Assembly: GCA_003255065.1 (NCBI GenBank)
Contig: QAOA01001251.1
Span: 1,069,424 to 1,133,423, forward strand
Direction: 5' to 3'
Source: Cercis canadensis
Taxonomy: Eukaryota > Streptophyta > Magnoliopsida > Fabales > Fabaceae
DNA length: 64,000 nucleotides
Shown: one piece after another, positions 53,400 through 64,000 of the stretch
Layout of the letters: every line of letters begins with the position of its first letter
How positions within the stretch are numbered: position 1 is the stretch's first letter
Program-made: the position numbers and the translations under genes
The notes under the pieces: model-generated
Told to the model about the DNA's origin: nothing
The model's input: only the letters and a program-made list of their open reading frames with translations
Databases searched by the model: none

Positions 53400-54870
53400 C
53401 TAATATATATACTTTTTTTTTTTGGGGTTGTTTTGTGAGGATTGACGGAACAAATGGGGAAGAAAAACTGTATGATTTGCCATTTCTAATCTTTTGGCGA
53501 AAAGGTTTATGACTTGAGGATGTGAACAAAGTGTGAGCCCAACCACAGTTTGAGATTCTGAATTCTAGTTGGAGGATTGGAGCTAATTTCTAACTAAAAT
53601 GACAGAAAATTTGACAAACCCTCCATATAGATGTCTTGTCTCATTCCATCATTAGGCAATTAAAAAACTTTTATGTAAGTCTTAATTGTCTTGATTACCC
53701 GTATCAAATCACCAACGGCTCCACTAAAACAATGTATATGGATATGCAAGCTTAAGCAAAACCATAATAAGCCATCCAACCAAAGAGAATGTCAAATTGT
53801 TAAAAAAATGGAAAAAAAGGGAGAAAGATAGCGAGAGGTAACGTTTTACCATTTTCTTGTGATAATTAAATATAAACATATTGTCTTAACAACTTACACG
53901 GATCTGTTGGAATTTGGAACAAAGGGAAAAAGAAGGTAGACAAAATACAAAATGAGGTACAATTTAATTTACTTACCTTTGATGGGAACAATAAAATGGG
54001 TCCTATTGTCACAACCATGTCCCCTGCATTAGCTAAAATTTCCTACCTGAATTGATGCATTCAACAAAGTTAAAAAATAACCCTGCCGACAAACCCTAAA
54101 ATTTTCCCTACGATCAATCCTATCAACTTATTTTTTGTCATTCTTATGAACATTAAGAAAAAGTTTACTAAGGAAAGAGCCTATGTATCGTTTTGATCAG
54201 TCCTAGCCCCACGTGCCATACACCAATTGTATGTTGACAAATGGCCCCCAAAGTAGGACCCATACCGCACGAGCCAATCACGGAAGGAACTGGGAGTGGG
54301 GCACAGCCAAGACTAGTTTTCTCCTTTTAATTATACCTCCACAAAAAGATCATTAGCTCTAAGATAATCTATATTAAGCAACGGCATGAATTGTTTAACT
54401 TTGTTTTTCCTTTGGTAGTGGCCCTTGTATAGCAAGATTTGAAGAAAAGGTTGTTTGTCTTTATCTCTATGCAGCAAGTGTAACCAAAAAGAATATATAC
54501 ATAATCCAAGGAGAAAAATTTAATTGTTACATAGCAGAAGGATTTGATTAAGGATGATGGGCATACCTCCTACATAGCAACACAACAATAAAATAATAAT
54601 AATGAAAGAATCACAATTAGTTCTTTAATCCTATGATTACGAGACTTGTTCTTTAAAGATTGAGCGGTGGGCAAAGGAGACATGTGAAATGAGAACAAAA
54701 TTATTCAGAGACAATATTATGTGTTTGCCATTGTTGGGGAGTGGGTTTAACTGTTGATGGGTGTATAATGGAAGCAACTCATACTGTGGCTAAGTATTGG
54801 GCTTAAATTAATTATGTCTTCTTCCTTTGGGCACTTTTTAAGATAGAGAACCAGAGTCAGGGTTTCCAAT
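53400..54870. other. intergenic, no gene seen
   Basis: AT-rich spacer. The segment 54180-54310 is more GC-balanced but non-coding in all frames as read. Confidence 0.45.
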
Positions 54871-54877
54871 TTTAAGC

Positions 54878-55492
54878 TCTTTTTTTTTTGTTCATTGACT
54901 TGAATATTACAATTTGTTAACAAATTTATATATTTATCACACTTTCTAACTTAATTACTTAAATATTATAATTTTTTAAAAAATTAAAACTAAAAACTAC
55001 AAGAACTTCGGCAATGTGGGGCCCATCAAACGCGCCAACTGCCAGTTGGTGTGTCCTCATTGAACATGTCGACTGGCAGCTGGCGTGTCCACTCTTGTCT
55101 CGTGTTAGGTATACCAATATGCAAAGAAAAATGGTTAAAAGGGAATAAAAATGTGAAAGAAGGATTAGGAGGGAAAGAAATAAAGAAAGAGTGTCGAAAG
55201 CTGCGAGTCTTCTTATTGCACTCTTTGGTTTGGTCAAAGTTAGAAAAGACAAACCCATAACAAAAACACTTTTATATATGTTAGTCGGTGTGTCAAGAGT
55301 AAATACGCTAGCTACCATTTGGTGTGTTTAGTGGGGACCTACCAGCTAGCAGTTGGTGCGTCCAATGAGCCCAAAATCATTGAAATTTTTTTAGTCTTTT
55401 AAAAATTATAATATTTAAGTAATTAAATTAATAAGTATGATATATGTATAAATTTGTTACCAAATTATAATATTTATGTCAATGAGCCCTTT
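54878..55492. mobile_element. TIR element with repeated GC-rich core motif
   Basis: Left TIR about 54888-54995 (GTTCATTGACTTGAATATT, TTAACAAATTTATA, TAATTACTTAAATATTATAA) is matched in reverse complement by about 55385-55490 for more than 100 bp. The interior contrasts in composition and repeats variants of CAG(C/T)TGG(C/T)G(T/C)GTCC at about 55044, 55077, 55318 and 55350, some within palindromes such as CCAACTGCCAGTTGG. Mutator-like in architecture; no transposase. Confidence 0.6.
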
Positions 55493-56790
55493 TTTCTTCT
55501 GAATATAAAGGATCCATCTACCATGCTTTTAGTGATTGGTAAGGTATTGATACCTTGGACACATGGGAGAAGGATGACCACCCATTTTGGTTGATTAGAA
55601 GGTAGGGTGATTCTTGTTTGACCGGCAATCTGCCTGCCTTCCATGTAAACTACATATATTGAACATTAACCCCTTACTTTTTTGAATTGTAAGAAGATGT
55701 CCAAAATATGTACCTATATTTATTATTGGTATTGGAAGCTAAGAAGAAGTTAACCAAATATTTGCTTGAACCGGATTTGCTTCATCTTCATTTATAACAT
55801 TAATTTAGAGTTTTCTTAAATAATAAAAATTTACTAAAAGAAATATCCCTATTAGACTGAACCTAATTGCTCCTTTTGTTCTCTTGCAAAGAAACGACAA
55901 TCGGTTGAGTTTGGATATTGGGAGCCAGAGTTGGAGGGTTGGAGCTAGAGGGGAAAGAAGTTTCAGACCCATCAATCCATCGTCGACACTCGACACTTGG
56001 AGAAGTAGAAGATTGAAGAAGATGGTTCAAAAGTGAAAAGGTGTGGGCCCTTTCTCAATTTCAACTATTCAATTGGTGGTTCCGCAATTCCCTAAAACCT
56101 ACAGCTAAGGGTTTTATGGTGTGGTGGGTCCAAAAGTCTGATACACGTGTTTTGTTTTAGTTGGTTTCAAAGTCAGGGTATTGATACCCAAAGCCGTACT
56201 CCGGGTATTATAATGGCTGCCAAATATAAATCCTCGCAGCATTATTTTATTTGTGTTCCCAAGGGATGTTTATGTTGAATCTGAATCTAAATCTAATCTA
56301 AAAGGTAGAAGAATGGAGGTGAGATTTTCCTTTTCTCCTGCTTGAATAATGTCAATGAACGTTATCTATTACTTTAGTCATTATTTATTTGTTAAAATTC
56401 ATATTATTTAGTTTTCTTTGTGAAAAAATACATATTATTTTGTTATATATCAAGAAATATAAATTGAGTATATTAAAGGGTTTATGAGGGAGTGATACTA
56501 AATCATTTTTAGAATTAACAAATTTAATGTTTAAACTTAGAGTATAACTAAATTAAAAAAAAAAAAACAAAATATAGATTAAGCATAAAAGNAAGTTAGA
56601 GAAACTTTTCATGGTTAGTTAACTGCCCCTCCCGTTTAACCATTTTACCTCAACACAATACAACCCCCCCTCCCTTTTTCCTGTATTTTTGCTAATGTTT
56701 TCCTTCTCAGTTTTTACGCGTTGAGCTTGGAGATGGCGTTAAACCTGGTTCAAGGCTTCAAGCAGATAAGAGGAGAGGTCTAAACTTTGA
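55493..56790. other. intergenic, no gene seen
   Basis: Spacer before the snoRNA-type promoter. N at 56592 in an AT-rich stretch. No supported gene. Confidence 0.4.
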
Positions 56791-56796
56791 TTGCTA

Positions 56797-57024
56797 GGCC
56801 CAAGGAAATTAGGCCTTTTCATCCGAATTTGATCAGCCTCAAATTTTGAGGCATGGGAAAATGAAAGGCCCATGCAAAGGAAAGGTCTTATTAGACAGCA
56901 TTTTAAATCCCATTGACCGCATCAGCAAATAAAAAAAATGGTAACCCTAACCTCCTCGTGAGGGTATCTGACGGCCCATGATGGCTCAACCTTGCCTATA
57001 TATATTGGACGCCTAAAACCCTAA
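56797..57024 (+). promoter_or_regulatory. site II / telo-box / TATA promoter of a snoRNA-type transcription unit
   Basis: GGCCCA (site II, reverse) at 56797-56802, 56867-56872 and 56973-56978; telo-box-like AACCCTAA at 56943-56950; TATATATATT at 56997-57006; perfect telo-box AAACCCTAA at 57016-57024. Site II plus telo-box is the recognised arrangement of plant ribosomal-protein and snoRNA genes, and snoRNA genes add a TATA box. No protein-coding frame follows, but two snoRNA-like structures do. Confidence 0.7.
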
Positions 57025-57469
57025 TCCCCATCTTCTGCCCTCTCAACCCAGTGATTGCCATCGCTGCTCTTGACGAAGCCAGGGGAATTTTCTCTCTCAT
57101 TAGTTTTTCCTTTTTGTATTTGCATTACGTTATCTGATTTTGATCCAATTAGCTGTAAGTATTCAGCAATATAGTGTTTTGCTGTTGTTGTAGTTGTATG
57201 TGTTTTTACTGCAAATCCCAATGAGGAAGATAACCCAATTGATAGGAAGTGCCGTATGACACTCCAAACAGCAGCGGGTTACATCGGAATCTCAAATATT
57301 CCCATCCACCAAATTGGCAAACCCTATTCTGACTCGTTCCCTACTCGGTGCGTCGTCGTTTGATGGTTTGTCATTGGTCGGGATCGTTGTGCCTACGGTG
57401 CTCCGCTGTGTGTGTGATTTGAAACGGGACTCTGAGGGCTTTCGTTTGGTTCTAAGGTTACAGTTTTAT

Positions 57470-57621
57470 TAGGTCCGATGCCACGTCGCCGATAGCTATT
57501 TGAGCAGTGACCGGCGATGCTATGATTGGACCAAAATCAAGAGTCAATTGTTTCGCATCTGATAGGAACCTGTAGATCCCGTATCTAACGATCCACGGAG
57601 CCGTTTTATGCGATTACATTT
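57470..57621 (+). ncRNA. candidate H/ACA box snoRNA
   Basis: Hairpin 1 has a lower stem of eight pairs (GGTCCGAT 57472-57479 with ATTGGACC 57525-57532), an internal pocket (GCCAC on the left, GCTATG on the right) and an upper stem (GTCGCC 57485-57490 with GGCGAT 57513-57518). Box H AAATCA (ANANNA) is at 57534-57539, 15 nt after the pocket edge, the expected spacing. Hairpin 2 is closed by CGCAT 57554-57558 with ATGCG 57608-57612, and box ACA is at 57616-57618, three bases before the inferred 3' end. Such RNAs guide pseudouridylation of rRNA or snRNA with dyskerin/NAP57. The target was not identified. Hairpin 2's upper stem is weak. Confidence 0.55.
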
Positions 57622-57699
57622 TCATCTTCTCCTTTTTGTGTTTTCAAAAAAATCGTTTTTGTCACTTTTGGGTTTTCTTTTAGATGGTAGTAATAAAAA

Positions 57700-57787
57700 A
57701 ATGAAGCCGATGAGGACGAAATTAATTTGGAATTACCGTCTGAACATTCAACCTTGATGTGAATTTCTGGCTGACTGAGGCTTCATT
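57700..57787 (+). ncRNA. candidate box C/D snoRNA with 18S rRNA guide (snoR77/snR77 type)
   Basis: A perfect nine-pair terminal stem, AATGAAGCC (57700-57708) with GGCTTCATT (57779-57787), encloses box C (CGATGA 57708-57713), box D' CTGA 57740-57743, box C' TGATGT 57755-57760 and box D CTGA 57775-57778. Upstream of D', TGGAATTACCG (57728-57738) is the exact reverse complement of the near-universal 18S rRNA segment CGGUAAUUCCA. The fifth-nucleotide rule puts methylation on the U of CGG-U-AAU, the site guided by yeast snR77 (Um578), which is also methylated in plants. The guide in front of box D was not matched to a target. Lies about 80 nt downstream of the H/ACA candidate, behind a snoRNA-type promoter. 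Confidence 0.8.
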
Positions 57788-57797
57788 TTATATACAC

Positions 57798-59181
57798 AAA
57801 GCTTGTAATGCTAGTCTGATATCATTCACTTTCAGAACCTAATGTATATTTTGAAATTGCGAAGATTTTTAGATATACCTGATCTGGATTGTTTTAATTT
57901 TATAGTTTGAACACTGGAAGATTTAATGCTATCCACTGGAGGCACGAATGATCACCAGTTGGGATTTGATGTTGCTGCATCTCAAATACATTGTACCCGG
58001 GTACTGTAAACGAATTAATTTGGAAGAGATTTTTTTTCGTATATATTCTTGATCCAGAAATATCAAACATCAAAAAATTTCAGGCTAAATAGTTAACTTG
58101 CACTTTGTTAATGGTTGGATTTCCAGCACACTTGACTTCTTGGTTTTGTTCAAAGGGAAATTAAAATTTGAAGTAAACTAACTATATCCAGGAAGATAAA
58201 AGAGGATTGTTCACTGCAAAAAAAGGAAAAAGGGATTGTGAAGTTCCGATGTTTAACACCCTAAGCTTTTTTAAATTCTCACCCAATGGAATACTGCATC
58301 GTACTTGAAATTTACAATAGGATGATTGGATAAAAGTATTAGAATGATGTGAAAAGATGGCTTAATAATTAATTTGTTTGAAAAGTGTGTGGATTATTCA
58401 GTTTAAAAATATGAAAGTTAATGACTAAATAAAGTAGTTTATAACTTCAAAAAATTAATGGTTATTCAATTTAAGAAAAATGTCGGAGAAAATAAGATCA
58501 AAGTATGAGAGACATCTATCATATATATGAAAATTAAACAATAAATCTGAGATCAAAATGTGGAAGTGCAACAATTTTTTTTTTTGGGTAGGGAAACGGG
58601 GCTAAACGCCCAAAGCACCACAGACCANTAAACGCCCAAAACACCACAGACCAACTAAAGAGCACTATGACGGGGCAATGAAATCCCCATTACATCTAAA
58701 AAGAGCAGGGGGCGGTGAACACAGGTGCACGACACCTATCTCTTGGCTCAGACTGAAGTTAGCCCATTCCCTACTCAGCAGCTTAGAGATCTTGCTCCAT
58801 AATTAAATATATTTACCCTCAGTGCAGCTCATGCAAGACAGAGAGTCGCTTTCTAAAATTCCCTAAACTTCAGCACAGAAAGCTGTCGTAAAGCAACAGT
58901 TTTGATTTCCAATTCAATAAGTTTGTTTTGAAAAAAAATAATTTGATATTTTACAATGCTTGAGATTGTTAGAAAATATGCATACAAAATGTATAAGAAG
59001 TTTGTCAATCCTGTTACACTCTATAATTTAAAGAAAACCGGTTATCCCAATCAAAAAAAAGAAGAAAACCGGTTATCTATACATAGTTTATTCTAATTAA
59101 ACTAAAATTTCGTAGTAAATAATAATTAATATGATTCAAAATTAAATAACGAGTATCAACAAGATGTGGCTCAATGGAAGC
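57798..59181. other. intergenic; LINE fragment, no gene seen
   Basis: 3' flank of the snoRNA unit and AT-rich spacer. Holds the LINE 3' fragment described separately. A further snoRNA downstream of 57800 was looked for and not found. Confidence 0.4.
58575..58900 (-). mobile_element. 5'-truncated LINE-like 3' end with RNase H remnant and poly(A)
   Basis: Read on the minus strand: an RNase H-like reading frame remnant (AFCAEV then GILESDSLSC) at about 58890-58810, then WSKISKLLSREWANFSLSQ and SPPPALFRCNGDFIAPS to a stop near 58672, a short 3' UTR, and an A11 tail (T11 on plus, 58575-58585). This is the layout of a plant L1-type LINE 3' end or a related RNase H retroposon, truncated at its 5' side and decayed, with internal stops. 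An N at 58628 is flanked by a 25-bp duplication. Confidence 0.55.
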
Positions 59182-59500
59182 TAGAGGTGTAAGCAAAACC
59201 AGTCAAACTGACTGAACCAAACCGGGAAAAATTGAACTGGATCAAGGGGTTCGGTTCTTGATTTTAATGAAAGGAAACTGAACCAAACCAAAAAGGCTAA
59301 AACGATGTCGTTTTAATTATTTAATTTTTTTTTTTAAAATAGCTAAAATCGGTTCAGTTGTTAGCTTTCTTCTTATTCAAATTTGGAAAAATAGCTTGTA
59401 CAAATTTTATGTCAAAAATCGACCAAACAGACCCGAATCAGACTGGTTCAGTTTAGTTTTACTCTCGAAAATTAAAAAAACCGAACCGATTACACTCTTA
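59182..59500. mobile_element. hAT-type MITE with 8-bp target-site duplication
   Basis: 319 bp with ends TAGAGGTGTAA (left) and, reverse-complemented, TAAGAGTGTAA (right). Flanks are ATGGAAGC (59174-59181) and GTGGAAGC (59501-59508), seven of eight bases identical. Inner inverted segments carry GAACCAAACCGG and CCGAACCGATTACA. End motif and 8-bp duplication point to hAT. The right half and its flank occur again after the N at 59573. Confidence 0.7.
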
Positions 59501-59767
59501 GTGGAAGCATGTTGAGTCCTAAAGAGTTTTTGGCCAAAGGTATAGTCTCATATCCAAAGAGTATAAGAATATNAAATTTGGAAAAATAGCTTGTACAAAT
59601 TTTATGTCAAAAACCGACCAAACAGACCCGAATCGGATTGGTTCAGTTTGGTTTTACTCTCGAAAATTAAAAAAACCAAACCGATTACACTCTTAGTGGA
59701 AGCATGTTGAGTCCTAAAGAGTTTTTGGCCAAAGGTATAGTCTCATATCCAAAGAGTATAAAAATAT
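59379..59767. repeat. 194-bp duplicated block flanking an N
   Basis: Copies 59379-59572 and 59574-59767 are separated by N at 59573, equal in length and differing at several single bases. The copied block includes half the MITE and its right target-site duplication, so it is not a second insertion. Confidence 0.9.
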
Positions 59768-60175
59768 CTTAAGTGTAAACAAAAAAAATTAAATCACGAG
59801 TTTTCTTAATATTTTTTTTTGCTGAAAATATGATAATAATTTTCTCGCCTTACTATGTGTGCCGCGAGCCTATAATTATTTCCGGTCAATCTGGGCTTAT
59901 TACTGAGGCGGTTGGCAAAGTTATTAGAAAAAAAGAAAAAAAGAGAGTTGGTCACACAAAGAAAAAAGTTCATGGAGTTCTTACCGAAGGAACGGATAGG
60001 CCCACGGCCCAAAATTGTTATTTAACGACCGCGGGTGATAGCATCTGGCTTCCCCCATTTCAACTTCGTCTGCTTGCTTCCCAGAGAAACGCAATTGCAG
60101 CTGCAGTTCGTGTTCATTCACATCACTCACTACTCTCTCGCTTTCGCTCTCGGATTTTTAGGGTTTTCGAATTCC

Positions 60176-63100
60176 ATGGCTTCACCTGCGCATTTTGACG
60201 ATGTAAGCACTAAAATCCTCTCTCTGTATCTTTCGTGTGTGTAGTTCGGGCTAAGGTTCTTTGAACCATTCTCATTCTCCAATCTTTCCTTGTCAAACGT
60301 AGGAATTTGATTTTGAAGGTGGATTTGCTGGAAGGCACTCAGGTTTTTTTCATTGTTGCTAAACGCTGGATTATCATATGCCATTGGATGTCTGATTGTA
60401 ATTTGTATAATTGTTCGGGAGTATAGGTAATAAGAGGTCTTCTCCGGCCTATGACGATGAAGATTATGACGGTGATCCTTTTACATCGAAGAAGGTAGTC
60501 TTTGTAACTTCTTCAATTAAGGATTTATTAACATCAGCGTCGCTGAACTAGTTGTTTGTAGAAAATACGAGCATAGAGCAACATTATCTCAGCATACTAT
60601 GTTTTTTGTGTGTGTTTGCGTGTTCCGGTTTTAATAGCTGTAGAATACTCTCTGTAACTTGTGCCGTTATAGTCGGTGCATAGATTGAGGAAAGAGAGAA
60701 AGCTTGGAAACCGTTACTGTGTTTTTGCTAGATTTGATCCATTTTAGTTTATGCAGAGGTAAATATAGGCATGTAAGAGGATGTTCATTGAGTTTTGGAG
60801 TCATAATCTCTCCATTTATCCCATGCACATATGTGCATGAATAAAAGCAAAAAGGTGTTGAGCATGAACCAACACATAGAAGTTCCATTTAGATTCTAGA
60901 TGGTTCTTAATTGTTATTTGCATATGTAGGCTGAGTGATGGAAGATGGTATGGGTGTAGTGCACTGATCTAAATCAGAAGTTTTGTTTGTTCCCGATGCA
61001 GGTCAAATCAAAAGCTGAAGAAGCTGCTCCCGGTGTCACAACAGGAATGATTTTGTCACTTCGTGAGCGGTATTTTACAAAATAGCTGCTGTGGAGTGTT
61101 GTACTTTGCTACTGTGCTATTATTGCAGTAAATTATTTGAGCCTAAACTATGCTCTTGGATTTTGATTTTTGGCAGTCTTCGGGAAACTGATGATAAGCT
61201 TGCAACATGCCAAGTATGTTTTCCTTACAAGAAGTGACATTGTTTCCTCCCTTCTCTTGGGTGGTATCTTTTTCTTTATCTTTTTTTGTGGTAGTCTTAA
61301 TTTATGATTTTGTTAATTAGAGGAGTGCACTGTAGTTATAATCCATTTAATTTAAGTCTAGGTTCATGTGAAGTACACAATCAAAATGCTTGATGTACAA
61401 TTTTTGGTGGGAATGCCCTGATAATTTTGAGTGAATTTCCATAGCAGATTCTAAGCGATTGGGATTGAGGGTTATTTTGTTTCATCGTACAAAGCTGCAC
61501 ATATGATAGCCATGTCTTAGGATGAGTTTTTCCTTGTTTACTTATTTCTGGCATTTACTAGATCATTGCATTTTCCAGAATGAACTTGAAGCTGCAAAAT
61601 CAGAGATTCAGAAGTGGCGTTCTTCATTTCAAAATGAACCTTTCATACCTGCTGGGACCAATCCAGGTTAGTTTGTGCTTGGTGGTTTGTGTGTGATATA
61701 TAATTGTATCAATCATTCAAGTACTGTACTACCTCTTTTTACATGTTTTTAAGCTATACCTTAACAGTTGTTTCATCTTCCTTCTCTATAGAACCTAGAT
61801 TGGTGATTAATTATCTTCAGGCCTTGAAATCATCTGAAGAGTCTTTGAGAGAGCAGGTTTAGAATCTGATCTTCCATTTTTGTTTCATAAATAGTCGTCA
61901 TCCATTGATAAAGTTTCAGTGATACTTTTATTTTTCCATTTATCAGCTTGAAAAAGCAAAGAAAAAGGAAGCTGCATTTATTGTAACATTTGCGAAACGG
62001 GAGCAAGAGATAGCAGAGTTGAAGGTAAAACTTTCAAAATAAGGTTTATATTCTTTATAGCCTGAGCATACATATTATCCTCTTGCATCAGCCTCTAATG
62101 TGATGTAAATATCTCTTTTGGCCCCTTATATATGACTTGTTTTGAAGAGATTAGGAAGGAATCTGGAATGAGATCCCTCCCTCCCTGCCACCTTCTGTCT
62201 CGCTGCCTCTCATGCATGGCTAACAATAAAGAATCACCAATTATCTGTCTACAAGGTTTCACAATATTTTGCTAGGAATCATCAATGCACTTTTAGTGAC
62301 GTTGCTGTAAAATCTTATTTTCTTAAATCATGACTTGTATTATCATGATTCATATCTTTTCACCAAAATTCTTTTATCATGATTCTGATATTTTATCTCT
62401 TTTTATTGTGGTAGGCAGTTAGAAAGCATTTACAGGTCAACAGTAGGGTCGTCTATAAATATTTGACTAATTCCATCATAAGATTGTCATGAGCCTTACC
62501 TAAAGCTGAAAGTTCAAGCAGCTTGCATTTTATCTTTTTCGTTATTCTATATTTTAATTTATTATTTGTGAAGGCCGTCTAAGACTTCATACTTTTCCAG
62601 TCTGCTGTACGGGATCTGAAAGCACAACTCAAGCCGCCGTCAATGCAGGTATATTTGTAATATGCATTTTTTTGGGCCATTAATATAGTATATCTCTGGA
62701 AATCTATTTGTTTACTGATTATTCTTCTATTAGCATTATTTTTTTTAAAAAATAAACCACTATTTTTGTTATTTTCCAGCTTGTTTGAGGNATTTTTTTA
62801 AAAAAATAAACCACTATTTTTGTTATTTTCCAGCTTGTTTGAGGTATGTGGAGATCGCTTGTGACTCCTTGCTTGTATTCCACAATTTTCATTGTTGTAT
62901 ATTCCACTTCTTTAGAGCATGGATGTCAAACCACAACTTTACTTGTCGTTTGAACTCTCTCTCTCTCCTCCACCNCCTCCCCCCCCCCCCCCAAAAAAAC
63001 TTATTTTGCTTGCTCTTTACTTTGTTCTCTCTGTTGTAGTTCATTAAGTTTTTGGTGGACTGCACTGTACAATCTCAGAGCCTAGTCTTATCTCTAAATG

Positions 63101-63719
63101 TTCACTTTTGTTTGAAATTATACGTAAACTCAGCTAGGGAATTGGACTGTGGAAGATTCACAATATACCTCTGTACTTCCTTCCATCTAAACTTAAGTCT
63201 TTTAAACAGTTGTAACATGAGCCCTTTATTTTTAAATAAACTATGTTTGGGGAAGCAAAATTTGGAGAGAGAAAAATTGACAATGAATCTAGAGTGGATG
63301 GATTCATACATTTGTAACTTTAATTTCCTCTTTTTATTTCCAAATGAAGACTTAGGATAGAACCTTACTGGTTATTAATTCTTCACTAAACTTACAGAAA
63401 AATCCATAGCTGGGGAAACTGGGAATAATATTGAATTTGTTGATGAAGGTGGGTCCTACTATCTTTGCTTCCTTACTGCTTGTCCGTCATGCTAATGGCA
63501 TCTTTGTTCTTATCTAGATCATCAAACACCTTAGTTGAAACTTAATCTTGCTGTGCAACTTCCAAATCAATTTAACTGTATGGTGTTGCATTCCATTTTT
63601 TATTCATTCTCCCAAATTTAAATGTTTTGGTAGTGGCTTAATTCCTTGTTGTATATAATTTGCAGGCAAGGAGGTTGTTACTAGATCCGGCTATTCATGA
63701 AGAGTTCACACGCTTAAAG
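60176..63719 (+). CDS. FIP37: FIP37, WTAP-like subunit of the m6A mRNA writer, exons 1-10 (3' end beyond window)
   Basis: Ten exons: 60176-60202, 60303-60342, 60427-60494, 61002-61069, 61177-61213, 61579-61666, 61792-61856, 61947-62024, 62601-62648, 63666-63719 (573 nt, 191 codons, consistent phases). The acidic N-terminus (MASPAHFDD, AYDDEDYDGDPF) is followed by the family core: APGVTTGMILSLRE, QNELEAAKSEIQKW, FIPAGTNPEPRLVINYLQ, KREQEIAELKSAVRDLKAQL and ARRLLLDPAIHEEFTRLK, matching Arabidopsis FIP37 almost segment by segment. FIP37 is a coiled-coil scaffold that joins MTA, MTB and VIRILIZER to deposit N6-methyladenosine on mRNA in the nucleus; it is essential for embryos and shoot meristem. 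The last about 40% of the coiled coil lies beyond 64000. Intron 9 (62649-63665) is long and holds two Ns and a small duplication. Confidence 0.93.
62737..62844. repeat. 53-bp duplication flanking an N in FIP37 intron 9
   Basis: About 62738-62790 and 62792-62844 are near-identical and meet at N 62791. Each contains TTTTCCAG, so the copy adds a false acceptor-like site. Reads as a contig join. Confidence 0.85.
62959..62998. repeat. (CT)n / poly-C / poly-A low-complexity tract
   Basis: CT repeat, then CCACCNCC, a run of C, then a run of A, inside FIP37 intron 9; N at 62975. Likely poorly sequenced homopolymer. Confidence 0.8.
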
Positions 63720-64000
63720 GTTTGTTATTCAGCAGACAGAGTCCCATACAGAGAGAAAAAAAGTGGAGAAAATTTCCCTGTCATAACTTAGGTTCTACTT
63801 GAATGAAGTTAGTCTACTCTAATCGTATCCCTTATTTGGGGAACTTGGAGCTGCTTCTTCTTCTACTTCTTCTTTTGTGTGTGTGCGCGCTTTGTTAAGA
63901 GCTTTGAGTTCTTCAGAATCCACAATATGGTGGCTAAGCTTCCTAGTGTGGCAAGGAAAGAAGCAAGAAATTAGGAAAAAAAATAGGAGGTCTAGATAAA

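Overview
This window is nuclear DNA of a flowering plant, very probably a woody eudicot. The evidence is AT-rich intergenic DNA, intron-rich genes with short exons and GT-AG introns, many small terminal-inverted-repeat elements, and protein families with plant-type architecture (plant UBX/UAS protein, neprosin family, CDC48A type, subfamily-XI receptor kinase, FIP37). No species is claimed. Single N characters flanked by near-identical copies mark joins in a draft, probably heterozygous, assembly.

Layout, left to right. 216-1379 (-): 5' part of a chloroplast-targeted CRAL-TRIO (SEC14-like) gene running off the left edge. 3521-5119 (-): a four-exon PUX10-like UAS-UBX protein, a predicted CDC48 adaptor. 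6155-6622 (-): two in-frame exons of an unrecognised gene. 9866-12842 (+): a seven-exon neprosin-family (DUF239) secreted protein with unusual GC-AG splice sites. 15596-19605 (-): a nine-exon JMJD4-like JmjC oxygenase, divergent from a complete nine-exon CDC48 AAA+ ATPase at 20237-24622 (+) across a 631-bp shared promoter with site II motifs. 27899-31980 (-): a two-exon LRR receptor kinase of the RGI/RGF-receptor clade. 39282-39431 (+): a candidate small membrane peptide gene. 40406-41292: a PIF/Harbinger-type element that has captured pieces of a DUF936 gene. 41941-44789 (+): SPC25 kinetochore protein. 46529-49906 (-): an eight-exon TIC32-like short-chain dehydrogenase. About 56797-57787 (+): a probable polycistronic snoRNA gene with site II/telo-box/TATA promoter, an H/ACA candidate and a box C/D candidate whose guide matches 18S rRNA. 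60176 onward (+): the first ten exons of FIP37, the WTAP-like subunit of the m6A writer, running off the right edge.

The genes do not form one pathway and plant gene neighbours usually do not. Two links are real by family knowledge: PUX-type UBX proteins bind CDC48, and both are here; and several genes (CDC48, SPC25, FIP37, the snoRNA unit) belong to dividing or growing cells. The remaining long intergenic stretches hold MITE-like foldbacks, microsatellites, a LINE 3' fragment and no gene I can support. Exon coordinates were worked out by hand from splice consensus, reading-frame continuity and remembered family sequences; no alignment was run.
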